A DNA stretch of 64,000 nt, taken from positions 248,001 to 312,000 of the forward strand of contig NBAZ01000016.1 of NCBI GenBank assembly GCA_002794735.1. The letters run 5' to 3'. The DNA comes from Pyrrhoderma lamaoense. Lineage: Eukaryota > Basidiomycota > Agaricomycetes > Hymenochaetales > Hymenochaetaceae. A program made the position numbers and the translations under genes. The notes under the pieces are model-generated. The model made no database searches and was not told where the DNA came from. It saw only the letters and a list, made by a program, of their open reading frames with translations. Positions 1-12,626 of the stretch are shown here, piece after piece; the first letter of the stretch is position 1; every line of letters starts with the position of its first letter.

Positions 1-10
1 CACTTGGACA

Positions 11-772
11 ATGCAATTGTACTTCTCCAAGCGTCGCTTCTTTGAGACGTCGTTCTACATCCCGAATGCAGACGTCGATGGGGAAGGGACAGTCAGCCTA
101 CGGGCTGCATATCGAATGTCGACGACAGTTCGCGGAAGTCGATCTTCCCCGATGTGACGACGATTCTGCGAATAGAGAGAGAAGGGTATACGGAGAAAGT
201 TGTAGCGAGAATCATTTGGAACTGGCCATCACAAGAATCAAGTATGGTTGAGATAGATGGAATGCTCATCAAGCTGTGCGATTTTCTCCGACGAGGCGAA
301 GGAATGCTGAGCACCGATACACATGTCATGTTTGGCGCTGAACGGTACACTTGGAAATCAGCGATCGGACGCCCGGCTCAGGTACGCTATATCTATCACA
401 GAGGATCACGGTGTTGAGGTGCTGACTATATTTCACTAGTTATATGATCCTGACGGGTTCTCAGCTGCTCGACTCCATACTAAAATTCATGGACTGCGCC
501 CACGGAGCAAAGCACTGTCCACACAAGCATGCATGCTTGAGTTGACACCGCAAGTATCAATGGACGTTGCTATGTGCGACCGTATACTAGTATCTTTCTT
601 CGCATATCGGGCATGTAAAGACTTGCACGTTCTCTTATCGGGTTGGTGGCATGCAGAACAAGGGGATTTATCCAATGTACGAGTGAATGTTAGAGAGGAA
701 AAACGAGCGAAAGTGGTCGAAAGTGGAAAACGTTGTATGTTGATGGAGACAATGATGGTATCGAGGAGGTAG
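11..772 (+). CDS. DUF6593-domain protein, one apparent frameshift
   Basis: The protein starts MQLYFSKRRF and reads to a threonine-rich 'TTILR' segment, then an 'IIWNWPS' strand, 'DFLRRGEG' and 'ERYTWKSA'. After an intron (382-439, GT..AG) it continues 'LYDPDGFSAARLHT'. This order (short N-terminal strand, TT-I-R, W, FL, YxWK, conserved LYD) is the pattern of the basidiomycete DUF6593 family, whose function is unknown. The first about 45 codons are in a different frame from the rest. The shift lies near the CCCC run at 147-150, where one extra C would join the two frames. The C-terminal tail to 772 is not family-like. The ATG at 11 sits at the window edge, so an upstream exon is possible. Family assignment comes from recalled motifs, not a search. 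Confidence 0.6.
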
Positions 773-1486
773 TCCCACTTATTAAAGCTCCTTATCCGTT
801 TGCCATGCAGGGTCCTGGTTATGTTAATTCACAGACATGAATTATTCCATATCTACTTGTAACACTAATTTTGTATTTGTAACTTGTATTCGTATCCAGT
901 GTTCGAATAGTTGATTTGATGGACAACGCACTTCCTTCGTACCTCACGAAGACTAGTGGCACAAACAAACCGTAATATCTATGCAATTCGGTAAATTCGC
1001 TGTTCTAAAACTGATTTCCCTGGTTTAAATGTCTGAACGAGATCAAATTCATGAGAAGTATGTAAAAATGTGAAATTGCCAAAAGGATATCCCGCAAGTG
1101 AGGTTCTAGATGCAAAAACGAGCACAGCAGAGAACAAGGATGTCGATAGAATACACTTAGTAACAGTCAAAAGCTAGATCTGAGGCTATTCATTCTATAT
1201 ATTCCTTTCGGGAAACTTTATAGCTTAGTCTAAAGTAGAAATAGGATTCCAAATCATAAATCATAAACTGATACAAATCGTAAAAAAAGAATCAGAAGGA
1301 AGAGTCATAGTACAACAGACAGAGATATATACATGTACATGTACATAATGCTTCTCTCTAACCGTTATCTTAAACAAAGAAAAAAATAAAATTCTAACTA
1401 CTCTCCTCGGAGTTTTGGCGTGATATTTGATCGCTGATTCTGTGGTTCACAGAAAGGATATACGACGAATGTGTGTGTGAGAGCGT
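773..1486. other. Intergenic, AT-rich
   Basis: Convergent 3' region between the DUF6593 gene and the importin gene. It contains a palindromic ACATGT repeat near 1331-1346. A minus-strand reading of 63 codons (979-1170) resembles a signal peptide but has only a TTG start, so I do not call it. Confidence 0.5.
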
Positions 1487-4400
1487 TTACGCGGGCGCGG
1501 GGGCTGCAGCGGCGGCAGCAGCATTCTTTTCAGCAATTGCCATAATCTCCATCAACGCTGTTTGCTGCTCAATGTTGAGCGATGTTGTCGATGCTTGATA
1601 CAACGATCCATTCTTCATTTGGAAATCTGTTCGAGAAAGAAATAAAAGTAAGTAAAAGAAGAAAATTTGATTTAGTTTCAAAGTGATAGAGAAAGGATGA
1701 ATTAAGAATAGTGACGTACTTGTAAGAGCTGATTTGAACGTAACATAAGGATCAACAGAGTCTAGAGGGCTGATGAATCCGAGTTCTTCATCAATCTCTT
1801 CATCGAAATCATCTTCATCGTCATCATCACCATCGCTAACATTCCCAGTTCCATCAGCCTTTGCCCGTAGACGTGCACCCTAGATGAGAAAGTGCTCAGT
1901 ATACAGATATTTCATATTATCGAATTACAAACCTCTTTAGCAAGCATCTCAATGTAGGCAGAATCCTCATCCCAAACATCGGTATCTAGATCATGTATAA
2001 GTTGTAAGTCCTGTGAAGAGTTGCAGAAGGATACATACCATCATTATCTTCAAGATTTAGGACTTCATTTCCAGTGAGATCAGTCTCTTCATCATCGCTA
2101 TCTACTTTATAAGCATCCTCCAATGCCTTACGTTCTAAGAACAGAAGAAAAATCAATCAGACAAAATCCTTGAGGATGAAAATCAAAGTCGGCTTACTCT
2201 CAATGGCCTCAGGAAGCCCTTGGAATACATGCAAGATCGCAGAGACAATCGCTGTCCATCCATCTTGCAATGAAGCGGGGATAGCGGATGGATCTATCTC
2301 AAGGAGAGCACACAGGGTCACGATGCTCAGCTTCTTGTCGTGTACACGAGGGAGACCAGTCGGTATTTTGATCGCTGCAAACCATTTGTCGAAGAATGTG
2401 CGTGCTGCACCGGGTTTTGTTTGCTCCATGAGGTGGAGAGCTGCAGGGGGATTATAGAGAACTGCGTTGATGAGAGACTCGAGGTTGGCGAGACTCAGAG
2501 CACGAGTGTCAGTGTTTTCGAGCAAGTTTAGAGATAATTCGATGACGGTTGGGAGAGCCTAGAGGTAACACTGTCAACTGAGTTGAACCTAAAAAATCGA
2601 GGTACAAAAACTCACATCATCAACATGCCCACGAAGGTTGAGCAATAGAGACTCGATGAGTTTGCAGGCGTTGACTCGATCAGCCTCACCAAGTTGGTCA
2701 CTTTTCATAGCAGTCTGATAGATATCGAGAATCATCATCTTGTACTCTGCTCGCTGCTTGATAACATCAGAACCATATGAAATGAAGTTATCGAGTGATG
2801 GAAGCATTTCTATGAAATCCCGAGAGTCAGCATCTGTAAGACTAGCACCTTAAGATAGAAATTATTACCCTCAAGGAAATCAATAGCATCAGTTTTGAAG
2901 AGCTTGTATGTAAGCTCAAAGACGTTCCACATTTCAGGAGTGATACGTCTCATATCAAAGGTAAGAGCATCAACAAGATCATACATGTTATCGAAGAGAT
3001 CTTAGAGAATTGTTGATATCAGCGTCCATGATTTTATTATCATGAATAGCGTACCTATCATCTTATTCTCTAGCGTGAATATAATTATCGGTACAATAAT
3101 CGCTTCAACTTGACCTAGGATTTCCTGTGATTCGCTCACAGAAGATACAATCTAAAAGAATTACAATTAATCAACTAAATTAGTAGAGACGAGAATTATT
3201 GGAAAACATACGGTAGAGATCGTCTTAGCCACACTCATCGCCGCAAATGTCTTGTCGTCATCTCCATCAACAGACTCAATCATATCAACATCCGTATTTG
3301 CAGCTTGGGTCTCATGAGCTAAATTCTCACGTGTGATACGCATGTAAGAGTCGCACTAAGTCCGCCAAGATGAAACAGGATCAACGATCACAATCAATCT
3401 CTAAAATATATTATATTTTTCACGAACCAGACGAGCAGTCAGCTGGGCTGCAACAGGTAGTAGCTCATTGGTGTATTTTTCAACCATCGTTTCCATGCAG
3501 GTGTTCAGAATATCAAGGTCCGTCTCGTCAGAGAGCTTGAGGAAGTCTAAGAGACAGATTAGTGTACTACGCAACCCTGTAAGATGCACTTCTTGCTCAC
3601 CTTGAATAATCTTTCCTACTTGGGGTTGCACCGCAGCCTCAACTACACATTTGCGTGAGAGCCGTGACTGAAAGAAAGATATCATCGCAACTTACCAGAA
3701 GCATGAGAAGTAACTAATTCTGTGATGGAGATAGCAGCCTGTACACGGACTGGCAATTCTGGATCATCTAATGCAGCAGCGACCGCATTCGTTGCAGCGA
3801 CAAGATTCTTAAGTTAAAAAATCTCAGTTCTTCAGCTCAAAAATACATATGTGCTGGTCACTTACAGCGTCGTTAGCCCATTGCATCTCATTTTTCTCGA
3901 TAACTCCGATTATTTCTATAGCCTTTCGCATAAATTAGACACGAGTCATCAGATAAGATATAAACAATATTTACCGCAGCTCGCATGTACGGGAATTGAC
4001 TGGTGAACTCTGGGAAAATATGCTGTACGACGAATTGCTCCATATTTGGACGAACACTCGGGTGACGCATCATGAAGTGCCCAAGGAAATGGTCATATTG
4101 AGAGCACCGAATTTTTGATTCGGGGGTGCATTTCTGTTGTACCACAAAGTTATAATTTTAGTAACTCATGTGTACTAAATATACGTACGAGTCTAAGACG
4201 GAGTTGATGAACTGAAGAATTGGCATGAAAGTAGTCTTAGTTCTAGAGCTTGCCAAGGCAAACAGGAAAGAAGTCGCCGCAGATACTGGGGCAGCAAAGT
4301 CCTCATACTCGTCTATTGGGACACCCGATAATCAGTACATTTAGATAATACAGATTAAGGTCAAGTTCTTACCAAGAGACGTGCGGACGTATTCGACAGG

Positions 4401-5784
4401 GTCTGTTTCCCATAGCTCCTGCTTGATAGGTGTAAAGCAGAGTTGTGGGAAGACAAATGATGATACGAGAGTTTGGAAATGCGGTTTGAGGAATGCCCAG
4501 GAAGCTTTCGGCTTAACGCTGAGAAAGACGAAATGTTAAGATTAGTGTGAAGAAAGCATCATACTCAATTCTTTCTTACCACTCAGAAAAGAACGAGAAA
4601 ATATGATATTGACATTTCTTTGATAACCATTGTTGCCCAGAAACATACAGCTCTACTGGTGGAGATACGTCTTGAATATTTCAGGAGCAAAGTTGGCGAT
4701 GAAATGTTCCGCAAACGGAAGGTAATCCTTTTTGAGAGGTGAAGGGAGTTGTGATGGGTTCCCATATCTATGGAAGAGACGACCCAAGACACTATATGCC
4801 CACTTCTTTGCCTTCCACCACTCACTCCTCTCGCGTTCCTCTTCATCTTCTGGGACTGCTTCATTTGGAATTTGAATGTTAACGACCTGGAAGAACAAAC
4901 GGCCCCAAGGGACTATACTGTCATGGCTCTGCTGGTGCTTGCTAAGATTAAGTATAATGCTACCACGATAGGTCTTAAGTATATAGTGAAGGATTGTAGG
5001 GATATCTTGTGATGCACCAGAGGGTGGGGTAGAAAGCATCTGTGTTCCGATATTTACCAATAAGGGGAAGGTTTCGTTTACAATTTTTTCAAGTACATCA
5101 GAGTTTTGGCGATAACTAGTTGCGATAATGAAAGAAGATGAGCGCTTATTTTTTTTTGATAACCCCTCCTAGGGTACTTACCGATAGATTTTAGTTATTT
5201 CAAGCAAGGCTGTACATCCAGCAACCACTTCACGGACGTTACTGCTACCTAGTAAACTCTTAACATTATCCGCCAGTTCAGGCCATTTTTCGGGGAAGTC
5301 ATGAGAGATAATAGAGCGTAAGGTGTTTGCGAGTTGGACGCTTATACTTTTGGAAGTCTCTGCGATAATTAGAGGAAAGATGTTTGCTTTCAGTGAAGCA
5401 CGGTCAGATTCAGGAATTGCAATTTGATCGGGCCGTTGACGCGAGGGATCAATGTAATAAGACTTATGGACGCGATTTTTTAGGTATACAGATGCAGCCT
5501 GACGCGTAGCGCTGGGTAACGTATGTAAAAACGCGTTATACACGTTGAATGATGATAAAGAACATACATCTCGATGGAATTGTTTCCGATGATATGCATG
5601 ACGGCTGTGACCATCCCTTCTTCACGGCCAACCTGTTTCAGGTAAAACATGATCAGACGTGTGCAACGCGTTCCTACAAGTTGATACCACATACCTTGCG
5701 AATATCGAGTTCGCCAGCTTTTCTGACATTTGGATTGGGGTCGTAAGTCGATGCGAAAAGATTCGTGAGCGTCTGTATGTCCAT
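1487..5784 (-). CDS. Importin-7/8-like karyopherin beta (Nmd5/Sxm1 type)
   Basis: Large HEAT-repeat nuclear transport receptor that would carry cargo through nuclear pores with Ran-GTP. It starts [25 protein letters not shown], the N-terminal importin helix, and continues '[17 protein letters not shown]', '[10 protein letters not shown]' and '[25 protein letters not shown]'. Next come '[24 protein letters not shown]' and an acidic C-terminal stretch, ending in a poly-alanine tail ([12 protein letters not shown]). These blocks and the size of roughly 1,000 residues fit importin-7/8. The gene is split by many 50-60 base introns, for example after the first 30 codons. One apparent single-base loss lies at the CCC run 4080-4082: '[11 protein letters not shown]' and 'HFMMRHPSV' are in adjacent frames. 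Because the gene family is essential, an assembly error is likelier than true loss. Confidence 0.88.
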
Positions 5785-6535
5785 AGCTTCCAAATTTTGA
5801 ATGAGATCAAGTAGATTTTATGACAAAGATAAAGAAAGAGAGTACCTGACAGTGACTGGGTTCGTTCAAAGAGATTTAGAGACAATGATAGAAAAAGTGC
5901 AAGCAAAGAATCCGCACAAAAGTTTTTAAAGGCTACTACAAGGGGGCGAGGGCAGGGCAATAGATAAATGCTACCACGTGTACTTACATAATCTAGTTTC
6001 TATATTTGGGATGAATACCTTAAAATTTATGTTCCTAACTGAGTGACATTACTGATAACGCGTTATTTCCTTTTATCGTCTTTAATGCTCACCATGTTTC
6101 GATGCGCGTTTCACTCTTTTCGTCCTTGTCCGTCAGTGCCTTTGCTCCAAAAAGGGAATGAATGAATAATAAACAATGAAAGGGTCTTTTTCTTTGAATG
6201 AACTGATTATAGCCACCCACTTTTAGGATCAGCCGAGTCTGTAGCTCTCATTGGTCAGTCACTCAATTGCCGTTGCTAGCGACAGCCCTCCGAGCGAATC
6301 AATATCAATATGATTGCAAATGTCCAATAAGTCATCGTCGTCTAGCATCTGTTCCTCTGTTGCTTTTGACCTTGATGGCGATTTGTTACCGCAATCACGT
6401 CTCCTCCTCTATCCTCTCCTGATATTCCTTCATTTCCCCTTCATATCTCTTCTTCAGAACAATCTTTGATTCTTGCCGGGCGCAATCCTTCTGTGTTAAC
6501 CCATTCTTTTCTTTAACTTAATCTCACCTCCCAAA
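5785..6535. promoter_or_regulatory. Divergent promoter region
   Basis: A 750-base gap between the importin start (minus) and the membrane-protein start (plus), so it must hold both promoters. A reverse CCAAT box (ATTGG) lies at 6250-6254 and a forward CCAAT at 6324-6328. A pyrimidine-rich stretch precedes the plus-strand start, as is common in fungal promoters. Role is inferred from position. Confidence 0.4.
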
Positions 6536-7601
6536 ATGGCGTCGCCCACTATCGGTAGCACGTCGGAGGTGTCAGAGACACGACCCCAGGCGGGCCCTCT
6601 TCCACAGAAAAGAGGAGAGATCGGATTCCAAGAGGCGTACATCATGCTCAACTTGCTAATAGCTCGAGCGTCGTTCATCTTCCTGCTCGCCATCCTGCAG
6701 ACAGAGACTTGGAAGCCGGTTCCTCATCATCATCAAGTCCTGATCAATCCCAGGATGTCACAGCGCCCCCTTTGTCTCCGAGTGCTAGTACTGAGGTATC
6801 ATCGATGCATAAGGCCCCTAAGCCTTGCCTCTTTTCATGGCTGGATCCTCGTCCTTTTCTCAATCAGGCCAAGCTCTCTGGTATCGCGCTAGGAACGTTA
6901 CTCCGGTTCATACTTCAGATAATCATACTTTGTGGGACAATAGCAGGATGGATCACCCTATCGAAACTACTCAACAAGCAGAGTAATAGTAATCCAAATG
7001 GTCCATCTTCTAGGGACCCTGCATCAGATGTCCCAGACAGCTCCTCTCCCGGTGTTGGTAGTTCAGCAAGTATCTTCGTTCATGTCACGTTCGCCGTCGC
7101 AACTCTCGCCCAGCTTCTCTTCCTCGAACGATGTCTGTATCTTATCCGGGCGCAGCGCTATGCTTTCACGCACCCAGGTTCAACACTCCCCAGGCACGCT
7201 CGGTCCGCTGGGCCTGTTGGTATGGGTCTCGCTCCGTGGAACCGGCCGCCGCTTCCTACATATGCTGCTACACTCGCTGAAAGTGGTGTTGGCACGGGTG
7301 ACGTGGAAGACAATATTATCGCTGTTCCTCCTCCCCCACCATACGGAAACACTCGGGGTAGTACTCTTCTTCTCTCGAGCTTTATGCGGCGTAGTCTCCT
7401 CGGCAGTCATGTGGACGACGGATCTTCAGACTCAGACATCATTCTACTCGTCGTCCGCGTTCTATCTCGCAGGCCTCGCAACAAGAGAGACGGCTTAGCT
7501 CCAGTGAAGAACGGGAACAACGACGCGATGCCGAAAGGGCGTTACAATTAGCTGATACTCTGGAAAGGTTGGAAGAAAACTCCCGTACAGCACGGGCCTA
7601 G
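6536..7601 (+). CDS. Two-helix membrane protein with disordered ends, unknown
   Basis: Not recognised. The start at 6536 follows CCAAA. A GT..AG intron of about 53 bases (just after codon 6) moves the reading into the long frame. That frame runs a serine-rich stretch, 'CLFSWLDPRPFLNQAKLSG', a first hydrophobic helix (IALGTLLRFILQIIILCGTI), a polar loop, and a second helix (HVTFAVATLAQLLFLERCLYL). A proline-rich part follows (PPLPTY, VPPPPPY). The true C-terminus is in another frame after a second intron: an arginine- and serine-rich part, then a glutamate-rich coiled coil ('EREQRRDAERALQLADTLERLEEN') ending at 7601. That second junction could not be fixed. The open frame that stops at 7551 would miss the coiled coil. 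Probably an endomembrane or plasma-membrane protein. Confidence 0.55.
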
Positions 7602-8241
7602 GTTTCCTTGTTGGTCAGAATGAAATCTGGCCAACACTTTGTATCTTGTGGAATTAGTTGTTTGTTTTGTTTTTGTTCTTGAAAAACGGAATTTTATTGG
7701 TTAACGTTATTTTTTCTGTAACCGCTAGTCGTTCATTCTCTTTTTTTTTCTTTTTTACCACATTTGTAACATAACTTCTATCAACTTCATTTGTACACAG
7801 ACCTTCTTGATTAACCCAGGAGAATTATTTTTGGAGGACTGTCTATTATTTGTATACATTTGTTCGAGGGTACCTAGTAACTCACAGCCTGCTTCTTCAT
7901 AATGTATACTTCAATCACACCTACTTGCACTTATCAACTTGCGGTTTCTGTTCTGAAAATAGTTGTGGCTGAGCTTATGTCAGATAAAATTAGATTTACA
8001 TCTCTGACATCATCGATATTTTCAAATGACAGAATCGGTTTTGGCTTCTCTTGCATCACAGTGACGCATCGTTGGATATTATGGGTTCACTTGGAAAACA
8101 TATAAACTCGCATCTGAGCTACTGAAAGTCAACATTCAAATTAAAACTGAGTTGGAACTTAAAAGGTCGGTTAAAATTCATGACTCAAGAATTGCGCAGC
8201 TTGTCAATGTCATTTATTTTACTCCTCAAATAGTAGCAACA
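7602..8241. other. Intergenic, no gene seen
   Basis: 3' end of the membrane gene, with T-rich tracts near 7740-7755, then AT-rich DNA. The 67-codon reading at 7902-8105 has no family-like features. Confidence 0.5.
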
Positions 8242-8663
8242 ATGTCTTACTCTCAACGACCGCCTAAAGAAGAGCAACGGCTAAGGAATACCGATGAGGC
8301 CCGTACGTTTAAGAAAACGCAGACGACTCACGGACGTCCACCGGTAACGGACCATGACATGCATGAAGATGCCCTTCGTAGTCCTCCTCGGGTATGTACA
8401 TATAGTATCACCTCATCTCTAACAATCCGAATAACTCATGAGACCTTTTACAATCCTCTACAACACGATTTTGTCAAATAGAACGTCCCGAAGGCGCTGA
8501 AGTAGGTGGCACCGTTCCAGGTATGAAGGCACCTAAGAAAGACGAGATCTTTAACGAGGACGTACCAGACGGGGCGATGGGCGAGACAATTATCGGGCGT
8601 CGGAAAGTGGATGATGTACAAAATGATTTGATTGACCAGAGTGAAAGTACTTCTCGTGCTTGA
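8242..8663 (+). CDS. Small hydrophilic protein, unknown
   Basis: Not recognised. The ATG at 8242 opens a charged sequence (MSYSQRPPKEEQRLRNTDEA, then 'TFKKTQTTHGRPPVTDHDMHEDAL'). The second exon gives 'RPEGAEVGGTVPGMKAPKKDEIFNEDVPDGAMGETIIGRRKVDD' and stops at 8663. A GTAGTC donor at 8378 with the AG at 8480-8481 (104 bases) joins the frames. The stronger GTATGT at 8392 would not keep the frame. The result is about 105 residues with no cysteines or membrane segment, probably intrinsically disordered. Coding is inferred from open frame, composition and a clear intron. Confidence 0.5.
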
Positions 8664-9110
8664 AAGGTTTACATATAGACGTTAGATGGTGTGTAAATAT
8701 GTATTACACGTACTTCCTTGGCTTTTGGTCTAGTGGTACGGATGTAGACATTCGAAGTATAAAAAGGACTGTACATTAATGTAAACAAAGCATATTTCAA
8801 CTACGTCGAGTCTACGAAGAGAATGCATATTATAATTTGATGTCCAACCTTTCAGAATTATCATTCATCAACAACACTAGTTTCGTACGAAATAAGATAT
8901 TAGTGTTCATATTTCACCATATCTTCTAAGCAGACACCAAGAGAACACTTATGTAAGAAGAATGTCATGTGATTCGCGTGAGTATCCACCGAAATTGTTG
9001 TTTTGAGTCCCTTTTCCTTTTGTTTCCTAAATTGGCATTCCAAAACAATGCATAATCTTTATTTATGTGTTTCATGAACAATCTACTTGCTAACTTTCAT
9101 TATAACCACC
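8664..9110. other. Intergenic, upstream of the F-box gene
   Basis: AT-rich 450-base gap holding the presumed promoter of the next gene, whose start codon has a good context (CCACCATG at 9106-9113). Nothing else seen. Confidence 0.45.
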
Positions 9111-11523
9111 ATGTTTCCCGTTCCAAGAGTCCCGAACGAGATTGCAAGTGAAATTCTAGCCTTTGCCTTTCATGTTTCAGATAAAGAGTTTACGGCTCGA
9201 GCAGACAAATCTAGTTTTGGTCAAAAACGCGTTCCCCTCTCTGATTTACTTCTTGTGAACAAAGAATGGCTTTCAATCGCAACACCCCTTCTTTATGAAT
9301 TCGTGATTCTCCGAACCACTGGTCAGGCAGAGGCTTTCTATGACGCCTTACGTCTACCAGTAGGCAAGTTAATCAAACGGTTTACTCGCCGTATCCGACT
9401 CGAAGGCAACTTTGGGATTGTTACAAAGAGGATTTTCGCTGCACTTTCTGGATTGACAGAGCTCTTTGTTTGTGCTCCAGTGCATAGAGAAGAGAAGGTT
9501 AACGGGTTTTGTCAAGGTGTTGACTCGCTTAATATAACGCGCGTGATCGTCGATCTTAGGGTTAGAGCACTACGATATGAAAATTCCAGCAAATTCCTAG
9601 TGGCCCTTCGCGAGGCTGTGATTTCGAAATTAAAATCACTGGTGAGCAGTATATGACTCCTTTCTTTAATAAGCCTAAGCCAACCATTTGTTTAGGAGAC
9701 ATTCGAGATAATCATGCCCGAAAACATGCGTGATAATCATGATTCTACTCTAAGGCTTTTGTGTGCTGGAATATCAAAGAGTCCAAGCCTTCGAAAAGTC
9801 TGCATGCGGTACGAAAGTGAACTTTTCGGAGTTCATGCTGATTGCGTGGCCGATGAAATTGCAAAAGATAGTTCCAACAAAACACTTGAAATTCACGTAC
9901 CTCACTATTTGTTCGTGCATGGTAGAGACAAATATGACTTTGTTGTTGTACATCGCCCGTAAGAAACTCCTCCGCTTCCCTAACGTTGTGTATTGTTGCT
10001 CATATCTTATTTCTTAATAAGGTCCCGTCCAGATCTTGATGCGCTAGAAAAACTTAGGAAAACGTCTAAGATTATATCGACTATCATCAATTCTCATCAA
10101 AAGGTATTCAAACGGATCATCGACTACCATCTATCTTCTATTGGTGAGGATTGTGAGGTTGATGAATGCGACAGAATGCGGAGGAAGCGTCTATTTGAGC
10201 TCATGCTAGTTTCTCGAAACTTCAAGGTAAGACCTTGCTATTTTAGCTCTCATAGCAATACGCTTAATGGGTCTGTCTACAGAAAATATGTACAGAAACT
10301 CGGAACCTATGCGTTAAAACTTCAAGCGAACTTAACGAGCACATTGCCCAATCATTCGTAACGGATCGATTAGTAGAGAAGGTTGAAATCGAAGGGGTAC
10401 CTAGGGAAGATACTCAAAAAGACTCGATTATCTCCGCCTTGCAGCACTTTCCCAAAGCCACAGCATTAAGCGTCGCTTTCGATTTCTCGCACTACTTCTC
10501 GCGATCTCCTGGATTATGTGAGAGATTGGAAGTTCTGGAATTAAGTTTCATCCGTAACAGTGTACCTCATTTCACCGCCATCTCGCAGCTACCAAACTTG
10601 AAAACCTTGGATTTGGATTGTTACTACTGGCCAGACGATACAAAAAGTAAAAATTCCCGCTCGAGAAAAATAGTCTTTACGAATCTGAGGACTTTGAAGC
10701 TCCGTGGAACTATTTCAAAAGGCTGTTTGACCCGCCTACTTCGTTGCGAGTATGTGTGTTACAGTGATTAACAGTAATTATGTTTCATTAACTTTCTCCC
10801 CCCAAAAAAAAGATTTAGGAACGTTGATACCCTAGAAACTCTCTATGGGATCAGTGGTTCTCATGATAAATACGAGGACTATGAGCTACACAAAAAGCTA
10901 CTTTCGTGCTTTCCAAACTTAATCCATCTGTATCTGACGGGGGTATGTGAAAAAAAACATTTTTATACTACTTATCTGGATATCCCGTTATTAATCATAT
11001 ATTTTCTCCAGGAAGAACTTGTGCCGCCTTACTTATATAGTAGCAGCTCGACTATTCGTAAAATTACCCTGGACAGGTTGTTTAGTGGTACCGTGGCGTA
11101 CGTCGTCTAATTCCTACGCTCTGTGAATTTTTCTTATGTGGACTGACTGAAGTAAATATAAAGTCAAAATTCGAGCGCGTCTACTTATTACAAACCATCG
11201 ATACGTGAACGAGAAGTACTTGCTCGGATGGAGAGCTTAGATTTTAGTGGATTTCCGGAACTTCAGGAATTACAGCTCATGGGAGTGAGTAGATGGCCTT
11301 GGTCGGAGTAAGTGCATGCATATTATTTTAGTTTTTGCAAACGTATCCCACTCTGACACCTTTTTTCTATTTTTTTAGTCATGATTTGAATGGTAGCCCC
11401 TGGGTCCCTATCTTAGATGGTTTGGTTGAAAAGTATGGATTTAAAGTGACTAATCGCACTGGGCTTCCTTGGCGAAATCGTGCATTAACTCATAGGCGGA
11501 AGATCAAGAAAGGAAGGAATTAG
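9111..11523 (+). CDS. F-box-like / leucine-rich protein, paralogue A (intact)
   Basis: Member of a fungal F-box-like family, expected to act as a substrate adaptor in SCF-type ubiquitin ligases. That role is inferred. N-terminal region: 'PNEIASEILAFAFHV', then 'LLLVNKEWLSIATPLLYEFVILRTTGQAEAFY', the family's hallmark. The C-terminal half has leucine-rich strands ('FTAISQLPNLKTLDLDCYYWP', 'CFPNLIHLYLTG', 'FSGFPELQELQLMGVSRWPWS') and a basic tail. Introns traced: 9642-9695, 9959-10021, 10227-10282, 10750-10812, 10943-11011, and two more before the last exon at about 11380. I found no internal stop once these are removed. Paralogues lie at 13.6, 16.7 and 52.6 kb. Confidence 0.7.
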
Positions 11524-11864
11524 ATGGTGCGAGCTGGGTAGTATAATATGAAAACATAAACATGGACATATATGTCTTCCGGTGATTGCCTTCTAATATC
11601 AAGAAAGAGCTGCAAATCATTTTTGCATATATCGATCTCTCTTTTTGCAATATACCATTTACGTTATTTGTTGTACTAATATTTGAAGAGACTTTGTTTT
11701 TAAACCATGATTGACAACGCTATATATATGTGGTACATACAACGGAATACAAGTTTTACGTTAATATTAAAGAAGTGCGTTGTCAATGGTTTTGAATTCA
11801 TCCTCATTTTACACATCCATTTATCCTGGAGATTACTTTTGCGTTGTCCAGTAGTATGCTTCTA

Positions 11865-12626
11865 CTAGTGGCTTGTATCCTGGGAACTTGTAGATAGGCC
11901 CATCTCTATCAAAGGTAATCGACATACGTGAAACAGCCAAAGCAGCTTGCTGTTCTCCCTTTCCTTAATCTCCGCAAGCAAATTACCCATAACACTTTTC
12001 GGAAGTTTAAAACAACTAGGGTTCAGATACTTCGCAGCTGCATTCGTCCACTTGTGGCAATTGAAACTCGGATCTCTCACGGGTGGTAAAACTTCCCGTC
12101 TCAAGTTCTCCATAAACTCATCAATGTTTCTGGAATTTATGTATGGGTTGTTACCTAGTACACGAGCATACGCTAAGCGGTTTGTCCTGAACGTGTGAGG
12201 CTTGTAGTTCATTTCCCATGTTTTGGTTCCGTCGTCTTCGAGTGTGTATTTTACTTGAGCGAGCATACCACTTTTTCCGGGTTCGAGGTGGACGTAGAGG
12301 AAGGAGACTATACCTGTGCCTGGAGCTGTGTGGTGGGTTACGTGAGCGATGTCACCCTGTTTGAGCTCAAAGACAGAAATTTTCTTTAATGCTAGTACAG
12401 GCTGAGGTTTTGAGACAGGTTCGGTCGCAGGCTTTGGGGACCTGGTACGTGTTTTTACCGCGTACACTGTTGGGGTTTGGTCATTAGCCCTTCCACGGCC
12501 TGCTGTTGTTTTAGTTTTGGGCTTTTGGCATAGATAGCTTGATTCGGATCTGGATAATGTTGGAGTTCTACTTGGAGACGTAGAACTGTTGCTGGCTGAT
12601 CGTACTCGGTTAGGTGTGCCTGTCAT
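11865..12626 (-). CDS. Uncharacterised 253-residue protein
   Basis: Not recognised. Intronless frame with ATG at 12626. The first 90 residues are rich in Ser, Thr, Pro and Arg (MTGTPNRVRSASNSSTSPSR), so disordered. A folded-looking domain follows, containing 'FELKQGDIAHVTHHTAPGTG', 'YVHLEPGKSGMLAQVKYTLEDDG', 'NYKPHTFRTNRLAYARVLGNNPY', 'DPSFNCHKWTNAAAKYLNP' and 'KSVMGNLLAEIKE'. No signal peptide or membrane segment. It sits between F-box paralogues A and B on the opposite strand, so it may have been inserted in or carried with the tandem array. A lineage-specific fungal protein is likely. Confidence 0.5.
   Translation of the reverse strand: MTGTPNRVRSASNSSTSPSRTPTLSRSESSYLCQKPKTKTTAGRGRANDQTPTVYAVKTRTRSPKPATEPVSKPQPVLALKKISVFELKQGDIAHVTHHTAPGTGIVSFLYVHLEPGKSGMLAQVKYTLEDDGTKTWEMNYKPHTFRTNRLAYARVLGNNPYINSRNIDEFMENLRREVLPPVRDPSFNCHKWTNAAAKYLNPSCFKLPKSVMGNLLAEIKERENSKLLWLFHVCRLPLIEMGLSTSSQDTSH

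Noticed and set aside
979..1170. Possible small secreted protein on the minus strand with a hydrophobic N-terminus
   Set aside because: Only a TTG start, 63 codons, lies in the 3' region of neighbouring genes; no supporting motif.
6998..7498. 166-codon alternative frame over the membrane-protein gene
   Set aside because: Shadow frame; the other frame carries the membrane helices and proline-rich motifs.
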